The notes: generated by a model from the letters alone, not told the origin. A stretch of DNA of 64,000 nt from Rhodospirillales bacterium (GCA_018662225.1 JABJGO010000049.1:18444-82443), one strand, 5' to 3'. Shown: positions 46,083-54,476, counted from the stretch's first letter. Numbers and translations are program-made.

Positions 46083-47504
46083 CTACCGGGTGATAGGGTC
46101 CATGGGCACGCGCCCGCTCATACCCAAAATTTGTTCTGCATCATAGGCGGCGGCGATGACCTGATACTCGCCACAGGATGGTCCGGCCAGTTGTAGCCCC
46201 ACAGGCAAGCCAGCCCCGGTTACACCACAAGGTAGTGAAATTGTGGCACCCGCGGCGACCGTGATCACGCTGGGCAGGGTCAGCCAATCCATATAGGTGG
46301 AGAACTGAACATCACCCAAGCTTTCCAGGTACCGGGTTTCCACCGGAAACGGTGGCGTGCAGGCGGCGGGACAGATCAGCAGGTCATGGCTTTCATAGAA
46401 TGCGGCCATAACCTGATAGAATGCACCACGGGCGCGTTCGGCCTTGCCGTAATCTGCCGTGGTTTGCTGCTGGCCTTTTTCGATGTTCCAGATAATTTCC
46501 GGCTTCAACAGGTCTTTGTGGTTGGTGTAGAGATCATCCATACCGGTGGCAAAGCTGATCCCACGCAGGGTTTGGAATATATCCATTACACCCGTGAAAT
46601 CCGGCACATCATCGGTTACGTCCCACCCCGCTTTCGCCAGCTTGTTCACGGCACCTTCGCAAACACGAGCCACCTCAGGATCAACGGGCGACACACCCAG
46701 ATCAGGGCTGTAGGCCACGCGGCGTTTACGAGGGGTCTCGGTGGTTGCATTCAGGAATGGCACGTCTGGCTTTTCCATGGACAGAGGATCGCGCCTGTCG
46801 CGGCCAACCATGGCATCCAGAAACAAAGCCGCATCCGCCACATTGCGGCCCATGGGACCGTGTACGGACATGGTGTCAAACGGCAGCGGCGCCGGGCCGC
46901 TGGCAATGCGTCCGGGTGATGGGCGCAGGCCCACCACGCCACAAAAGCTGGCAGGCGTTCTGAGCGATCCACCCAAATCAGAACCCGTTGCCAACCAGAC
47001 TTCACCGGATGCCAAGGATGCCGCCGCACCACCGGATGATCCACCCGATGTCATGCGCGTATCCCAGGGCGTTACGGTGGACGGGAAAACCTCGTTGAAT
47101 GAATTTCCGCCAGCACCGAATTCCGGCGTGTTGGACTTGCCAATAACAATGGCGCCGTTGTTCTCAAGATGTTCGACCAGCAGATCAGAGGCGTCCGGTA
47201 TCAGATCAGCAAAGATCGGCGATCCATGTGTGGAGCGCACCCCTTCGACGTCGGATAAATCCTTGATGGCGATGGGCAGACCGGCAAGCCACGCCGGGTC
47301 ATCGCGTCGATCATTTTGCAGTGCGGTGTTGGTTTCCAGTGCAGCGGCCGCAGCCAGCGCGCGGTCCTTGCACAGGGTTGGCAGGGCGCGAACCTGCGAT
47401 TCCACCGCGTCAATGCGATCAAACGCGGCTTCGATGGCTTGGGTTGGGCTGATGTCACCGGCTTTAAGCTGGGTGACCATCTGGCAGGCCGTTTGTTTGT
47501 ACAT
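46083..47504 (-). CDS. Amidase of the amidase-signature family
   Basis: The protein has 473 residues from the ATG at 47504 (MYKQTACQM). A longer frame to 47759 crosses the neighbouring gene and is rejected. The Ser-cisSer-Lys triad is visible: lysine in LPIAIKDLSDV, then TSGGSSGGAAASLA and the nucleophile region GSDLGGSLRTPASFCG. The family cleaves amides; GatA shares the fold, but this protein lacks a GatCAB context, so it is probably a stand-alone amidase. Substrate is unknown. Confidence 0.9.
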   Translation of the reverse strand: MYKQTACQMVTQLKAGDISPTQAIEAAFDRIDAVESQVRALPTLCKDRALAAAAALETNTALQNDRRDDPAWLAGLPIAIKDLSDVEGVRSTHGSPIFADLIPDASDLLVEHLENNGAIVIGKSNTPEFGAGGNSFNEVFPSTVTPWDTRMTSGGSSGGAAASLASGEVWLATGSDLGGSLRTPASFCGVVGLRPSPGRIASGPAPLPFDTMSVHGPMGRNVADAALFLDAMVGRDRRDPLSMEKPDVPFLNATTETPRKRRVAYSPDLGVSPVDPEVARVCEGAVNKLAKAGWDVTDDVPDFTGVMDIFQTLRGISFATGMDDLYTNHKDLLKPEIIWNIEKGQQQTTADYGKAERARGAFYQVMAAFYESHDLLICPAACTPPFPVETRYLESLGDVQFSTYMDWLTLPSVITVAAGATISLPCGVTGAGLPVGLQLAGPSCGEYQVIAAAYDAEQILGMSGRVPMDPITR

Positions 47505-47520
47505 ACTACACAGTATCTTT

Positions 47521-47988
47521 CTAGACGCTATTGGGGCGTCGGCTGACGAGTTTCGGTTGGGTTCGCAATGAGAAATTGGTTCGGATGCCGGACACCACCT
47601 GAGGCGGCTCTTCCGGGGGCTCTTCATCATCATCCGGCTCGGGTTCACTGGGCGTACGGGCCGTTTTGGGCGTAGCCGCAAAATCCTTGTCACTGAACAG
47701 GTCCGAGCGGTCCGGCGTTGTGGTGCGGGTGCGCGCGATAGAGGCAATGGTTTTGGCAATCACCGGGTGGTCATGAGGCGATTTATAGCCGGTCAGAAGG
47801 TGCGCGCGGGATATGATTTTAATGACCCGGTCCGCGGACACGAAATCCGCTTTGCCCTGAAACTGTTTTTCGCGCCAGCGCAGGTATGCGGCAACGGTCC
47901 AGGCATGCGCAGGCAAAGCCTTTAGCTGGCGCTCGCGGCACCAGTCGAGGAATTCAATCCAGAGTTTGTCGTGTTTTCCACGGGACAT
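47521..47988 (-). CDS. Hypothetical protein with recombinase-like N-terminal helical region and acidic tail
   Basis: The protein has 155 residues from the ATG at 47988 (MSRGKHDKLW). The first 75 residues are helical and resemble the SAM-like core-binding domain of tyrosine recombinases (WIEFLDWCRERQLKALPAH, VAAYLRWREKQ). No catalytic domain follows. Instead there is an acidic, proline-rich segment (about 115-140) and a basic end. Similar stand-alone proteins occur in alphaproteobacteria as far as I recall. Function is unknown. It lies 16 nt from the amidase start. Confidence 0.65.
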   Translation of the reverse strand: MSRGKHDKLWIEFLDWCRERQLKALPAHAWTVAAYLRWREKQFQGKADFVSADRVIKIISRAHLLTGYKSPHDHPVIAKTIASIARTRTTTPDRSDLFSDKDFAATPKTARTPSEPEPDDDEEPPEEPPQVVSGIRTNFSLRTQPKLVSRRPNSV

Positions 47989-48022
47989 GGCTACCGGATA
48001 TGTTGTTTCAAGGTGATGGTGC

Positions 48023-48400
48023 CTAGTCGCCGGCCACAAAGGACGCCAGAACGCCGCTCAAATCGCGCAGGCGGGTGCGCCACATAGCCAGATCTTCTTC
48101 ATCCGCATCCGGATCGTCTTTTTCATGCAGGTCTTCCTGCATTTTTACCTGACTGGCGACCACGTCGACGACCTGGCGCAGGTGGGCTTCGGAAATAGCG
48201 TTGATGGTCACCTTGGCATCGAACAGCATATCGGCGCGCTCCATCGGCGCCAATGCATCCAGTTTCTTTTCCATCTGACGCCACTGATCTTCCCATTCCA
48301 GAAAGACAGAGCCTTCCGGATGTTTGGCACTGGTCAGGTCTTCATCAATGCGCCCCATGATGGCCATAAATTCGTACACGGAAAACTGCATCTTTGACAT
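48023..48400 (-). CDS. Hypothetical small acidic helical protein
   Basis: The protein has 125 residues from the ATG at 48400 (MSKMQFSVYEFMAIMGRIDEDL). An upstream frame to 48439 is possible but has no ribosome site. It is predicted mostly helical and acidic, with DDPDADEEDLAMW and no signal peptide or membrane segment. No family is recognised. It precedes the 47521-47988 gene by 34 nt on the same strand, and the two probably share a transcript. Confidence 0.6.
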   Translation of the reverse strand: MSKMQFSVYEFMAIMGRIDEDLTSAKHPEGSVFLEWEDQWRQMEKKLDALAPMERADMLFDAKVTINAISEAHLRQVVDVVASQVKMQEDLHEKDDPDADEEDLAMWRTRLRDLSGVLASFVAGD

Positions 48401-48502
48401 GGATAGGGTCCCTAAATTCTTGGAAAGTTCAGTATACACTGATTTCAGTTACATACATGATCATCGTTGCCGGATTGTGTAGTTCCTGCTTCATCACCTG
48501 TC

Positions 48503-48535
48503 AACATTGCCAGATAACATTGCCAGATAACATTA
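48503..48535. repeat. Short tandem repeat in the gap after the tandem paralogs
   Basis: The 13-bp unit aacattgccagat occurs at 48503-48515 and 48516-48528, followed by a partial third copy. It lies between the 48569 and 48400 genes. No function is evident. Confidence 0.7.
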
Positions 48536-48568
48536 CGGAGCAGCAATGCTTCATTTCACCTGCTCGAC

Positions 48569-49813
48569 CTACCCCATGAAGGAGGCCAAGTAACGTGCCG
48601 TCAGCGGGAATTTATCGTGACGCACATCATCGGTGTAGTCGCGCATGATCTTGCTCAAGAAGTCGCTGGCGATGAAAACATTCGGGTCTTTGTAACAACC
48701 TGCCAACAACGCCGTGTCCACGTCTTTGCCTTTCTGGTATTCTTCGAAGGCTTCCGGTGCATCGCGACCCCGACCCGCAATTTGGTAGAGGGCTGTGGAT
48801 TGTCGGTCCATGGCTTCCGGTGTTCTGGCAAACAGATTCATTAAGATGGTATTGTCTTCGCCCCGGGGGGCTTGGTAATCATCGGACGACTGGCAAATTT
48901 TACCCCAAATGACTAGGGCGGATGCATTATCCTCCTGAGCCACGGTACAAGCAACTTCCCATTCTTCCAGGGTCAGCTCTCTTTGTCCGGGGCGCCTCTT
49001 TGGTTTTTTGCTGAATACACCCATCACACTCTTTTTTTGTTCTTCCGGTTTACTGGGCGGCTTAGTTTGTTGGGTAAGGGTTGTCCATGCCGCGCACCAA
49101 TGTTCCCACAGGGCTTCACGATGCCTTTTGGTGTTCAACGCGGTAAAGATGCTATCCAACCGCTCATCGTCTGGTAGCTTATAGGCTCTCTCAATGATTC
49201 TGGCTGCTTGTGCGGTCAGCGCCGGCGCAATGTGTTCTGCGATAATGGCCATCAGATGTTCGCTGAACGCTTTCGACAAAACAAAGGGCAATGGTGCTGT
49301 GCCCAGTTGCGCATCCACGCTATTGCACCGGAGAACCGATAATCGTTTCTCAATAGTCATTGCCAAAGCCGTGTTAAACGGTGGCAAATCGACTTGTTTG
49401 TGATCTGTTTTCGGTGTGTCAGGTTTATCGTCTGCTTGGGCAGGATTGTCAGTCTCACGCCCTGTCTTTTGCTGTTCAACGTGTATGACAGCGCGGGCAA
49501 TTCGGTCATCCTTGATGTCACGTAGCAAGGCGAGTGCCAGTTCCTTGTTGTGGGCGACGTTGTTTCCGTCCGGACCTCCCTGCCTGGGGATGCCATCGAC
49601 CGTCGTCAGAAATTCATCGCGTAAAGGACGGTCCGATTGCCGTGCAAACAGGGCCTCCACGATAACGCGAACGACCTTTACGATGGCTTTTGTGGATCGA
49701 GCATCTTCCACAAAAGAAACCAGGCCATCGGTAGGGCCTTCAAATACTGCTTCCCAATCGATCGTTCCGTGGCTGGTTCGTGGCCAGCTCGCTTTGTTAA
49801 TTTTTTTATCCAT
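48569..49813 (-). CDS. Unknown protein, downstream member of a tandem paralogous pair
   Basis: The protein has 414 residues with no recognised domain. It is mostly helical and lacks a signal peptide. The first 75 residues (INKASWPRTSHGTIDWEAVFE, IVKVVRVIVEALFARQSDRP) are nearly identical to the 49920-50993 product, and the C-terminal FARTPEAMDRQSTALYQIAG also matches. Relative to the paralog it has an extra segment of about 45 residues at roughly 245-290, including the basic KKPKRRPGQR. The two genes are tandem on the minus strand beside tRNA-Leu. Confidence 0.8.
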   Translation of the reverse strand: MDKKINKASWPRTSHGTIDWEAVFEGPTDGLVSFVEDARSTKAIVKVVRVIVEALFARQSDRPLRDEFLTTVDGIPRQGGPDGNNVAHNKELALALLRDIKDDRIARAVIHVEQQKTGRETDNPAQADDKPDTPKTDHKQVDLPPFNTALAMTIEKRLSVLRCNSVDAQLGTAPLPFVLSKAFSEHLMAIIAEHIAPALTAQAARIIERAYKLPDDERLDSIFTALNTKRHREALWEHWCAAWTTLTQQTKPPSKPEEQKKSVMGVFSKKPKRRPGQRELTLEEWEVACTVAQEDNASALVIWGKICQSSDDYQAPRGEDNTILMNLFARTPEAMDRQSTALYQIAGRGRDAPEAFEEYQKGKDVDTALLAGCYKDPNVFIASDFLSKIMRDYTDDVRHDKFPLTARYLASFMG

Positions 49814-49905
49814 CGGTGAATATATCGGGTTCCCTGCTGTAATATCGATATTTTTCTATCATAAATAGATGTCAGTGGAAATCTTATAGGTGATGCTCCC
49901 GGCGT
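49811..49905. repeat. Upstream duplication copy A with a decayed tRNA 3' end
   Basis: This stretch aligns without gaps at an offset of exactly 1180 bp to 50991-51085. Conserved blocks include tatcataaata.atgtcag.ggaaat. Past the gene start it continues into 49891-49910, which matches the 3' end of the tRNA-Leu gene at 15 of 20 positions by eye. It is therefore a copy of the region between tRNA and gene, including a decayed tRNA end, and acts as the probable promoter of the 48569 gene. Confidence 0.7.
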
Positions 49906-49919
49906 GAATAGGTTTCCCC

Positions 49920-50993
49920 CTATTTAATACGCGATGAGAGGAAACGTATTGTTAGCGGGAATGTCTCATGCCGCACGTCGTCGCTATGGTCGCGCATGAT
50001 GTCTTTTAGGAAACCGCTGGCTATAAAAACGTTGGGCTCCTGATAGCATGCCGAGAGTAGCGCCGCGTCCACATCCTTCCCTTGTCGATATTCTTCAAAG
50101 GCTTTCTTGGCACCTTCACCTTGGCCCGCAATTTGATAGAGGGCTGTGGACTGTCTATCCATGGTATCGGGCGTTCTCGCAAACAGGCCCATGAGCATTT
50201 CGTTATCGTCATTCAGAGGCGGCTGATAGCTGTCGGATGGCTGGCAAATTTTGTCCCAAACGGAGTGGTCCTTTGCTTGCTCGGTAACAACCTTCCATTC
50301 AACACACCAGTGCTCCCATAGGGCTTCACGATGTTTTTTGGTATCGAGCGCTTTGACAATATCTTTTACCTGGTCGGCTTCGGGCAATTTTTCGGATTTC
50401 GAAATGATCTCAGCCGCATGTTGGGCGAGAGCAGGGGCCACATGCTCGGCAATTATTGTCATCAGGTGTTCGCAGAATTTTCGCGACAATGGAAAGGGCA
50501 ACGGCGTGCCCCCAAACTCGCCATCCACACCATTACCGCGCAGAACAACCAGCCGCTTTTCGATGGTCTGTGCCAGGGCCGTATTGAACGGTGGTAAATT
50601 TTCCTGCTTGCCGCCGGTTTCCGGTGGGTCCGCTGTCGCGTCCGTATCAGAGGCCCGTCCTGATTTTTTTTGTTTAATAAATGCCGTGGCCCGGGCAATT
50701 CGGTCATCTTTGACTTCACGCAATAGCGCCGTAGACAGCTTCTTGGTGGTTGTGAGGTCCTGTGTGGCAATGTCATCGACCGTGGTCAGAAACCCATCAC
50801 GCAAAGGGCGGTCCGACTGCCGTGTGAACAAGGCCTCTATAATGACGCGGACAACTTTCACAATGGCTTCGGCGGAATGAGCGCTTTCCACGAGAGGGAT
50901 CAAACCACTCCCCGGCTCTTCGAATACCGCTTCCCAATCAATGGTCCCGTGGCTGGTTCTAGGCCAGCTCGCTTTGTTAATTAGCTCAGTCAT
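49920..50993 (-). CDS. Unknown protein, tRNA-proximal member of a tandem paralogous pair
   Basis: The protein has 357 residues with the same architecture as its neighbour: a conserved N-terminal region, a variable acidic linker (about 115-140, ADPPETGGKQ), a middle helical part (PFPLSRKFCEHLMTIIAEHVAPAL), and a C-terminal MDRQSTALYQIAGQGE. It lacks the basic segment of the other copy; WEHWCVEWKVVTEQAK looks like a deletion junction. No catalytic motif, membrane segment or signal peptide is seen. It is transcribed away from tRNA-Leu, with an AT-rich 77-bp gap. Confidence 0.8.
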   Translation of the reverse strand: MTELINKASWPRTSHGTIDWEAVFEEPGSGLIPLVESAHSAEAIVKVVRVIIEALFTRQSDRPLRDGFLTTVDDIATQDLTTTKKLSTALLREVKDDRIARATAFIKQKKSGRASDTDATADPPETGGKQENLPPFNTALAQTIEKRLVVLRGNGVDGEFGGTPLPFPLSRKFCEHLMTIIAEHVAPALAQHAAEIISKSEKLPEADQVKDIVKALDTKKHREALWEHWCVEWKVVTEQAKDHSVWDKICQPSDSYQPPLNDDNEMLMGLFARTPDTMDRQSTALYQIAGQGEGAKKAFEEYRQGKDVDAALLSACYQEPNVFIASGFLKDIMRDHSDDVRHETFPLTIRFLSSRIK

Positions 50994-51085
50994 AGGCGAA
51001 TATATTAATTCCCATGCCGCACACCCGACATGATTTTATCATAAATATATGTCAGAGGAAATATAATAGGTGGTGCCCCCGGGGA
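50991..51085. repeat. Upstream duplication copy B, promoter region plus true tRNA 3' end
   Basis: This is the counterpart of 49811-49905, including the genuine tRNA-Leu 3' end. The AT-rich block (tatcataaata, then atgtcag) is retained in both copies and probably contains the promoter of each paralog on the minus strand. Confidence 0.7.
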
Positions 51086-51157
51086 GAATCGAACTCCCAC
51101 TCCGTTGCCAGAACGGGATTTTGAATCCCGCGCGTCTACCAATTCCGCCACAGGGGC
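51071..51157 (-). tRNA. tRNA-Leu, anticodon CAA
   Basis: The gene has 87 nt with an encoded CCA end. The acceptor stem gcccctg pairs with cgggggc (one T-G pair), and the D-arm, a long variable arm typical of leucine tRNAs, and the T-loop gttcgattc are all present. The anticodon stem cggga/tcccg encloses the loop ttcaaaa, giving anticodon CAA (51123-51121), which reads UUG. It is transcribed on the minus strand toward the tandem paralogs. Confidence 0.96.
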
Positions 51158-51305
51158 TGCATCGACCTATTGGGCGCATATTAGCGATGGGTCTCGTCGG
51201 GTCAATCACCCAGGTGCGGGTTTTCGCGATTATTTTGCTTCATTGCGTGCACTCTCCGAGACTGCTAAACGAGTCAACCATATCGACAAACGGGATACGC
51301 AATTC

Positions 51306-51887
51306 GTGATCAAGCGGCTTTATGACTGGACGATGGGGCTGGCGGCGCATGCACGCGCAAGCTGGGCCCTGGGCGGCATCTCATTTATTGAAAGCTCAGT
51401 CTTTCCAATTCCCCCCGATGTGTTGCTTATCCCGATGGTTTTGGCAAAAAGACAGAAAGCATGGGCGTATGCGGCGATCTGCACCATCACATCTGTGCTC
51501 GGTGGCATATTGGGTTATGTCATTGGGTTGTATTTATTCGAGCAACTGGGCGAGCCTTTGTTGGCCTTTTATGGCTATACCGAGAAATTCGGTATTTTTC
51601 AGGCCAAGTACGAAGAATGGGGTGCCTGGGCAGTTTTCATCGCAGGCATAACGCCGTTCCCGTACAAGGTGATTACGATTCTAAGCGGTGTCGCCGCCCT
51701 TGATCCCGTTACGTTTATCATTGCGTCCATTCTGGCCCGTGGCACTCGATTTTTTGTGGTCGCGGCCCTGTTGTGGAGATTTGGCGAGCCCATCCGCACG
51801 TTTATTGAGCGCCGCCTACAGCTTTTGACGATCGTGTTTTGCGCTCTGTTGGTGGGTGGTTTCGTTCTGGTACGGTTTATTCTTTAA
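51306..51887 (+). CDS. YqaA-type DedA/SNARE-associated membrane protein
   Basis: The protein has 193 residues from a GTG at 51306 (reading IKRLYDWTMGLAAHARA, with the GTG as initiator). I chose it because family members begin with RLYDWT. A longer frame starting at 51105 runs through the tRNA gene and is rejected. Several membrane helices are visible, with the conserved ESSVFPIPPDVLLIPM near residue 32 and GITPFPYKVITILSGVA. DedA-family proteins handle lipid scrambling or transport. The yqaA-dsbB-coq7 order is typical of alphaproteobacteria. Confidence 0.88.
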   Translation: MIKRLYDWTMGLAAHARASWALGGISFIESSVFPIPPDVLLIPMVLAKRQKAWAYAAICTITSVLGGILGYVIGLYLFEQLGEPLLAFYGYTEKFGIFQAKYEEWGAWAVFIAGITPFPYKVITILSGVAALDPVTFIIASILARGTRFFVVAALLWRFGEPIRTFIERRLQLLTIVFCALLVGGFVLVRFIL

Positions 51888-51963
51888 TCCGCTTTGATCA
51901 CATGCCATTAACGGATACCCTGTTTTTACATCATTTTAGAAGATCAGGAGCCTTGGAGACCGT

Positions 51964-52479
51964 ATGAACAGCGTCTTGTTTATTCCGGATGGATCAGCAG
52001 ACTGGCCGCGCCTTGTACCGGTTAGCCTGATGATGGCTTGCCTTGTGGCTCTGGCCACGGCCTATACGGCGCAATATGTTTTCCATATTGAGCCCTGCGT
52101 CCTGTGTTTGTATCAGCGCGTCCCCTATGCCTTCGTGAGTCTGTTGACGCTGGCCGCAATTCTCATGCCACGCGGCTCAGCCCGCCGGGTTTTGGTTGGC
52201 TTGTGTATCCCCCTGCTTTTCATCGGGTCTGGCATAGCCTTTTACCATGTGGGCGTTGAGCAACATTGGTGGGTGTCCGCCGCCGGTTGTGGCGGCTCGT
52301 TGCCGGGCGTTATGTCGGTGGCCGATCTTCAGGCATCCCTGTTGGATAAGCCGGCTGTGAGTTGTGACCAGTTGAACTGGGCACTGTTTGGCATTTCCAT
52401 GGCGGCCTACAATTCATTGGCGTATCTGGTGCTGGGATTTGCTACATTGTTCGGCCTGAAACGCATGCAAACGCGATAG
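51964..52479 (+). CDS. dsbB: Disulfide bond formation protein B
   Basis: The protein has 171 residues with four membrane helices. The first periplasmic loop has C45-x-x-C48 in PCVLCLYQR, and the second has C109 and C134 (GCGGSLPG and SCDQLNWALFGISMA). DsbB re-oxidises DsbA and passes electrons to ubiquinone, so its place next to a ubiquinone gene is coherent. DsbA itself is not in the window. Confidence 0.95.
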   Translation: MNSVLFIPDGSADWPRLVPVSLMMACLVALATAYTAQYVFHIEPCVLCLYQRVPYAFVSLLTLAAILMPRGSARRVLVGLCIPLLFIGSGIAFYHVGVEQHWWVSAAGCGGSLPGVMSVADLQASLLDKPAVSCDQLNWALFGISMAAYNSLAYLVLGFATLFGLKRMQTR

Positions 52480-52504
52480 ACCCGAGAAACACCACGAGAA
52501 GAAA

Positions 52505-53077
52505 ATGAGCGATCAATCAGAAAATCAACCACGCCGCATTAGGGACTCATTACCGGGTGATGCAACGTACGAGAAAACCATCGAGCAGATGATCCGGGTG
52601 GATCATGCGGGTGAATACGGCGCTGTACGAATTTACGAAGGCCAGCTGGCCGTGCTGGGTGATCGTGCTATTGCACCGGTTATCAAACACATGGCCGATC
52701 AGGAACGTGAGCACCTTTCGACCTTCGAAGCTCTTGCGGTCAAGCATCGGACCCGACCAACCGCCATGTTGCCGGTCTGGCACGTTGCCGGATTTGCTTT
52801 GGGTGCCGGTACCGCATTGTTGGGCGAGAAGGCGGCTATGGCGTGTACCGTTGCCGTGGAAGAGGTTATCGACGAGCATTACAGTAACCAGATCGCCAGG
52901 CTGGGCGACTATGAGCCAGAGTTGGCGGCAACGTGCGAAAAATTTCGCCAGGAAGAGCTGGAACACCGCGATACAGGGCTCGAGCACGATGCAGAAGGCG
53001 CACCCGGTTACGAGGCGTTGAAGGGCTTGGTCAAAACAGGCTCTCGACTTGCCATCTGGATATCAGAACGGGTTTAG
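52505..53077 (+). CDS. coq7: 3-demethoxyubiquinol 3-hydroxylase (Coq7)
   Basis: The protein has 190 residues. It belongs to the ferritin-like diiron family: IRVDHAGEYGAVRIYEGQL, DQEREHLSTFE, EEVIDEHYSNQI and RQEELEHRDTGLEHDAEGAPGY provide the E/ExxH metal ligands. It hydroxylates the ring in a late step of ubiquinone synthesis. It follows dsbB after 25 nt, and the two may share a transcript. Confidence 0.95.
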   Translation: MSDQSENQPRRIRDSLPGDATYEKTIEQMIRVDHAGEYGAVRIYEGQLAVLGDRAIAPVIKHMADQEREHLSTFEALAVKHRTRPTAMLPVWHVAGFALGAGTALLGEKAAMACTVAVEEVIDEHYSNQIARLGDYEPELAATCEKFRQEELEHRDTGLEHDAEGAPGYEALKGLVKTGSRLAIWISERV

Positions 53078-53104
53078 TAAAGACCCGCACATCAAGGAAA
53101 ACGG

Positions 53105-53158
53105 GCCAGAGCTATAAAGCGAGCCAGAGCTATTAAACGGGCCAGAGCTATTAAACGG
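53105..53158. repeat. Three 18-bp tandem repeats between coq7 and ridA
   Basis: The unit gccagagctattaaacgg is present exactly at 53123-53140 and 53141-53158, with a variant copy (gccagagctataaagcga) at 53105-53122. The array lies in the leader region of the ridA-like gene. No function is evident. Confidence 0.85.
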
Positions 53159-53173
53159 GAAGGAAAAATATCC

Positions 53174-53557
53174 ATGTATTCTATCCATAACCCCTCGACG
53201 GTTGCGCCACCGGCGTCGGATTACGCCCAAGCCTTATGTGTGGAAGGGGCTACTCGATGGCTGAACATCTCAGGGCAAATTGGCATCACAAATGACGGGA
53301 ATCTGGCCGGTAACTCGCGCGGCCAAATGGAAGAATGCTGGCGGCGCATAATTGCTCTTCTAGACGATGCCGGGATGGATAAAGGCAATCTGGTGAAAAT
53401 TACCGTGTTCCTGACCCGTGGCGAGGATGTGGGCCTTTACCGAGAAATCCGCGACAAGTATTTGGATGGCCATGTGGCGGCCTCAACATTGCTTATTGTA
53501 TCGGGGTTGGCTGATCCCAGCCTGCTGGTGGAAATCGAGGCCATTGCAGCGGCTTAA
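53174..53557 (+). CDS. RidA/YjgF/YER057c family protein
   Basis: The protein has 127 residues. The family signatures SGQIGIT and MDKGNLVKITVFLT are visible, followed by VAASTLLIVSGLADPSLLVEIEAIAAA. Members deaminate reactive enamine/imine intermediates. The canonical arginine-containing RPAR segment reads AASTLL, with no arginine there, so this is probably a RidA-like rather than an archetypal RidA protein. Confidence 0.88.
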   Translation: MYSIHNPSTVAPPASDYAQALCVEGATRWLNISGQIGITNDGNLAGNSRGQMEECWRRIIALLDDAGMDKGNLVKITVFLTRGEDVGLYREIRDKYLDGHVAASTLLIVSGLADPSLLVEIEAIAAA

Positions 53558-53571
53558 AGTTGGAGTATTTC

Positions 53572-53675
53572 CGCAAAGCCACGTTCACAAGTGATTCCAC
53601 TTGCCCCAGTTTTGCTCCTTTTATATTACGCAAAGCCACCTTTGCAAATTGAGCTAATTTGCTCCAGTTTTGCTC
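53572..53675. repeat. Two degenerate direct repeats between ridA-like and trmJ
   Basis: Both copies begin cgcaaagccac and end ccagttttgctc: 53572-53617 and 53629-53675. The interior is diverged. The second copy reaches the trmJ stop codon. The repeats lie in the convergent gap and may act as a weak bidirectional structure. Confidence 0.6.
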
Positions 53676-54460
53676 TAACGCTTGCGCTCATGCTTTCGGG
53701 TCAGGCCGGAAATAATGCCGCGCATGGTGCGCACTTCCTGATCGGTTAGCTGGGCACGCTGAAACATGGTTCGGATATTCTGAATCATGGCGGGCCGTTT
53801 TTCGGGTGGGTTCAGAAACCCACAATCGATCAACTCTGTTTCCAGGTGATCAAACATATGGACGAGGTCCTTTTTCGGAGCCAATTCCCGCGGCTTGGTG
53901 GTGGCCGCCTTGCGCCACACGTCCGTATCCACGCCTGCCTGAAACCACTCATACGATATACAGAACACGGCCTGCGCCAGATTCAATGACTTAAACGCTG
54001 GATTCAGGGGGACGGCCAGAATGGAATCGGCCAGCGCCACGTCGTCATTGTTTAACCCTTTTGCCTCAGGTCCAAAAATAATGCCGGTCTTTTGGCCTTT
54101 TTCCGAGGCTTGCCGCAATTCAATGGCGGCTTGTTTGGGCACCTGTGCGCTACCCGATGAATCACGGGGCCTGGCCGTTGTGGCGTACACAAGGGTCAGG
54201 TCTGCGATAGCTTCTTCCGTGGTCTCAACAATTCTTGCGCCATCCACCACCAAATCCGCGCCCGAGGCGGCTGCGCGGCCTTTTTCCGTGGGCCAGCCCT
54301 GTTTTGGTGCCACAAGCCGTAAATCATCCAGCCCGCAATTGAGCATGGCACGACAGCACATGCCCACATTCTCGGCCAACTGGGGGCGAACCAGAATGAT
54401 TGCCGGTGTGGTGCCGCCTGGAAGGGAGGCTTCAGAAAGGGTTGAATCGGTACCGGCCAA
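53675..54460 (-). CDS. trmJ: tRNA (cytidine/uridine 2'-O-)-methyltransferase, TrmJ-type
   Basis: The protein has 261 residues. It is a SpoU-class knotted methyltransferase with IILVRPQLAENVGMCCRAMLNCGL near the N-terminus, IIFGPEAKGLNNDDV in the middle and VPLNPAFKSLNLAQAV as the knot. TrmJ methylates the 2'-OH of nucleotide 32 in tRNAs. It is convergent with the ridA-like gene and has a 16-nt gap from cimA. Confidence 0.92.
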   Translation of the reverse strand: MAGTDSTLSEASLPGGTTPAIILVRPQLAENVGMCCRAMLNCGLDDLRLVAPKQGWPTEKGRAAASGADLVVDGARIVETTEEAIADLTLVYATTARPRDSSGSAQVPKQAAIELRQASEKGQKTGIIFGPEAKGLNNDDVALADSILAVPLNPAFKSLNLAQAVFCISYEWFQAGVDTDVWRKAATTKPRELAPKKDLVHMFDHLETELIDCGFLNPPEKRPAMIQNIRTMFQRAQLTDQEVRTMRGIISGLTRKHERKR

Positions 54461-54476
54461 CGTTCAGGACTCCGCC

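Noticed and set aside
46741..47571. Open frame of 276 codons on the plus strand
   Set aside because: It is antisense to the amidase gene, whose catalytic triad is clear.
46083..47759. N-terminal extension of the amidase
   Set aside because: It runs through the 47521-47988 gene in another frame. The amidase family begins close to 47504.
51105..51305. YqaA-type protein starting at 51105
   Set aside because: This frame passes through the tRNA-Leu gene. The GTG at 51306 matches the family N-terminus.
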